From contig JAACJO010000005.1 of NCBI GenBank assembly GCA_013368445.1, positions 2,728,001 through 2,792,000 on the forward strand: DNA of 64,000 nucleotides, in the 5' to 3' direction. This document shows positions 62,383-64,000 of the stretch, one piece after another. The position numbers and the translations under genes were made by a program. Positions within the stretch are counted from its first letter, which is position 1. Each line of letters begins with the position of its first letter. Source of the DNA: Leucocoprinus leucothites (lineage: Eukaryota > Basidiomycota > Agaricomycetes > Agaricales > Agaricaceae). The notes beneath the pieces were generated by a model. It ran no database searches. It saw only the letters and a list, made by a program, of their open reading frames with translations, and was not told the DNA's origin.

Positions 62383-64000
62383 ATGTACAACCTGACCACC
62401 GTTCTCGCCGCTCTTCGACTGTCGCAAAGTCTTGTTAACCCTTCTCCTGGCACAACAAATGAAATCACGACCGAACATCGGTTTCTCGAGCATTCAGCCG
62501 TCAAAGGAGCGTCAAAAGGACATACGCAGAACTGTATCGTTGACCCCTATAATGCCCCCGTTCAGGCGCCTGCATTTTTACCGTTTGACCAAACTGAGGC
62601 GAACGTCTTTCGCTATCGTCAACAGCAGGGTGTTAATCTAGGGTCGTGGTGCGTACGCTGAGGATTTGGCGTTGCTAACTGTTGATCAAGCTTCTCAGGT
62701 TCGTGCACGAACAATGGATGACTCCGTCCTTGTTCGAATGCGCTAAAGCTCCCAAAGTTTCAGAAATCGACATTGCATCAGGTTGGGGAGGCGTGGATGG
62801 AGCTAGGGCTGTGCTTGAACGGCATTGGGATACGTTCATCACAGCGGACGACTTCAGTTATCTCGCGAGTGTTGGAATCAATACCGTCCGCATACCGATC
62901 GCCTGGTTCACGCTTGGGCCCAGTTCGTGGTCGGCACACCCTTCGAACCTTATGTCGAGGTGTACAAGAACGCGTGGCCAAGGTTTTTGCGGGCTATCCG
63001 TCAGGCGGCTGACGTTGGGATTGGTGTGCTGGTTGATATGCATGGTGCGCCTGGTAGCCAGAACGGTCAACAGCATTCAGGGATTTCAGATGGCCAGACG
63101 AACTTTTTCAACTCGTATGATTATCAGTGGAAAACGATCGAGGCGCTGAAATTTATTGTGCAGCAGCTTGGGCAAATCACCAATGTGATTGGTGTACAAT
63201 TGTTGAATGAACCAATTGGGCATCCATCGCTGGAGAATTTCTGTGGGCTCATCCAGTCTAACTCTTACGTATCTATCCGAACTGACTGTCGAGCAGATAC
63301 CCAGGCAACGGATGCCATTCGCCAACTGTCATGGTACGGTCAACGTCTCCCCATTTACATACATGACGGATTCGACCTAAACCGTTTCGTGCCGTACATC
63401 AACAACCGCCAAGATTTTGTCATACAAGACCATCACTCGTACTTCGTATTCACGGAGGATGATTCCAGAAAACCATCGACCCAGCACACAAAGGATGTTA
63501 AGGGCGGGATCGCAGACGCATTCTGGAGCACTGCTTATGGAGAACGTCGAAACCTCGTCATCGGAGAGTGGTCATGCGCACTGACGGATGACAGCCTGAA
63601 GAATCAGAAGGACAAAATTCTGGCACGGAAGGAGTTCTGTACCGCTCAGATGCAGGTTTATACGAATGTTACCGCAGGTTGGATGTTCTGGTGTTCGTCT
63701 TCTTTTCGGTACTTGTTGCCTTGTCAGCTGACGCTTTCCATTTTTCAGCGTTCAAAAACGAGCAATGTGACTTTGATCCCGGATGGTGTTTGCAACATGC
63801 TATTGGTACTGTCTTACCTTCTTCCTTTTACTCGTACGGAGACATCACGAACTCGTATCAAGCACAAGATACTTCTGCGAAGGCCCGCAGGATGGATTAC
63901 CCTACTCATGGTGAAACTACACTGATCTTGAGTCAGCCCTCGGATGGTGGTCGGCATCCTCAGCGAATCAATGGAGGTTCCCCTGGCACTGGTCAACATC
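62383..64000 (+). CDS. GH5 exo-1,3-beta-glucanase, apparent frameshift, 3' partial
   Basis: Secreted-type GH5 (subfamily 9-like) glucanase acting on beta-1,3-glucan of the cell wall. Exons: 62383-62648, 62699-63242, 63297-63692 and 63749 to the window end, where the frame is still open. The N-terminus has a weakly hydrophobic start (MYNLTTVLAALRLSQSL). Motifs: QQGVNLGSWFVHEQWMTPSL, SVGINTVRIPIAWFTLGP, GVLVDMHGAPGSQNGQQHSG, IGVQLLNEPIGHPSLENFY (acid/base Glu in NEP), YIHDGFDLNRF, FVIQDHHSYFVF, LVIGEWSCALTD (nucleophile Glu), WMFWSFKNEQCDFDPGWC. Between WFTLGP and FVVGTPFEPYVEVYKNAW the frame changes near 62919-62921; one extra base in the C run would restore LGPQFVVG, and downstream phases then close. 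Error or true break cannot be decided here. Confidence 0.88.

Noticed and set aside
62825..63925. Single 366-codon frame as a separate gene
   Set aside because: It is the downstream part of the GH5 gene after the one-base shift, and it reads through two introns; motifs before it belong to the same protein.
1..64000. tRNA, rRNA or CRISPR array
   Set aside because: Visual search for B-box like GGTTCRANNCC found only matches within coding exons (for example near 27470) without cloverleaf partners; no regularly spaced repeats were seen. A tRNAscan run would settle it.

Overview
The window reads as nuclear DNA of a filamentous basidiomycete, most likely an Agaricomycete. Almost every gene is cut by many short introns (about 50-90 bases) with GT-AG ends. 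Two proteins resemble families I know mainly from basidiomycetes (DUF6593-like and DUF7330-like), and the set includes typical wood- or litter-decay carbohydrate enzymes. I cannot name a genus. I rebuilt exons by hand from splice signals and reading phase; for every multi-exon gene the phases close, with two single-base exceptions reported as apparent frameshifts.

Layout. 1-2.4 kb: one long Ser/Pro-rich protein (minus). 2.4-12.2 kb: nearly 10 kb with no convincing gene. 12.2-24.6 kb: DUF6593-like protein (minus), SCAP-type sterol sensor (minus), pyruvate dehydrogenase protein X (plus), histone acetyltransferase HAT1 (plus), membrane-anchored aldehyde dehydrogenase (minus). 26-30.5 kb: SMI1/KNR4 protein and mitochondrial succinyl-CoA:3-ketoacid CoA transferase (both minus). 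32.1-36.1 kb: DCN1-like neddylation factor (minus), head to head with CIA2/MIP18 iron-sulfur targeting factor (plus), then a DUF7330-like protein (minus). 36.1-39.8 kb: gene-free, with an 18-base C run. 39.8-49.6 kb: secreted GH10 xylanase (plus), linker-histone-fold protein (minus), conserved unknown (minus), NTF2 (plus), secreted GH88 unsaturated glucuronyl hydrolase (minus). 51.7-58.4 kb: tandem pair of F-box-like paralogues (plus) and the Vps1 dynamin (plus). 60-64 kb: TATA-binding protein (plus) and a GH5 exo-1,3-beta-glucanase (plus) running off the end.

The genes do not form an operon or an evident cluster. Loose themes are acetyl-CoA and lipid metabolism (SCAP, protein X, CoA transferase), nuclear and protein-modification functions (HAT1, TBP, NTF2, DCN1, F-box), and wall or plant polysaccharide enzymes (GH10, GH88, GH5, KNR4). 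I did not find a clear undescribed system, CRISPR array, intact transposon or tRNA. The most useful oddities are very small internal exons (5 and 10 nt), two conserved genes each broken by one missing base at a short homopolymer, a head-to-head pair with start codons 12 bases apart, and a recent-looking F-box duplication.
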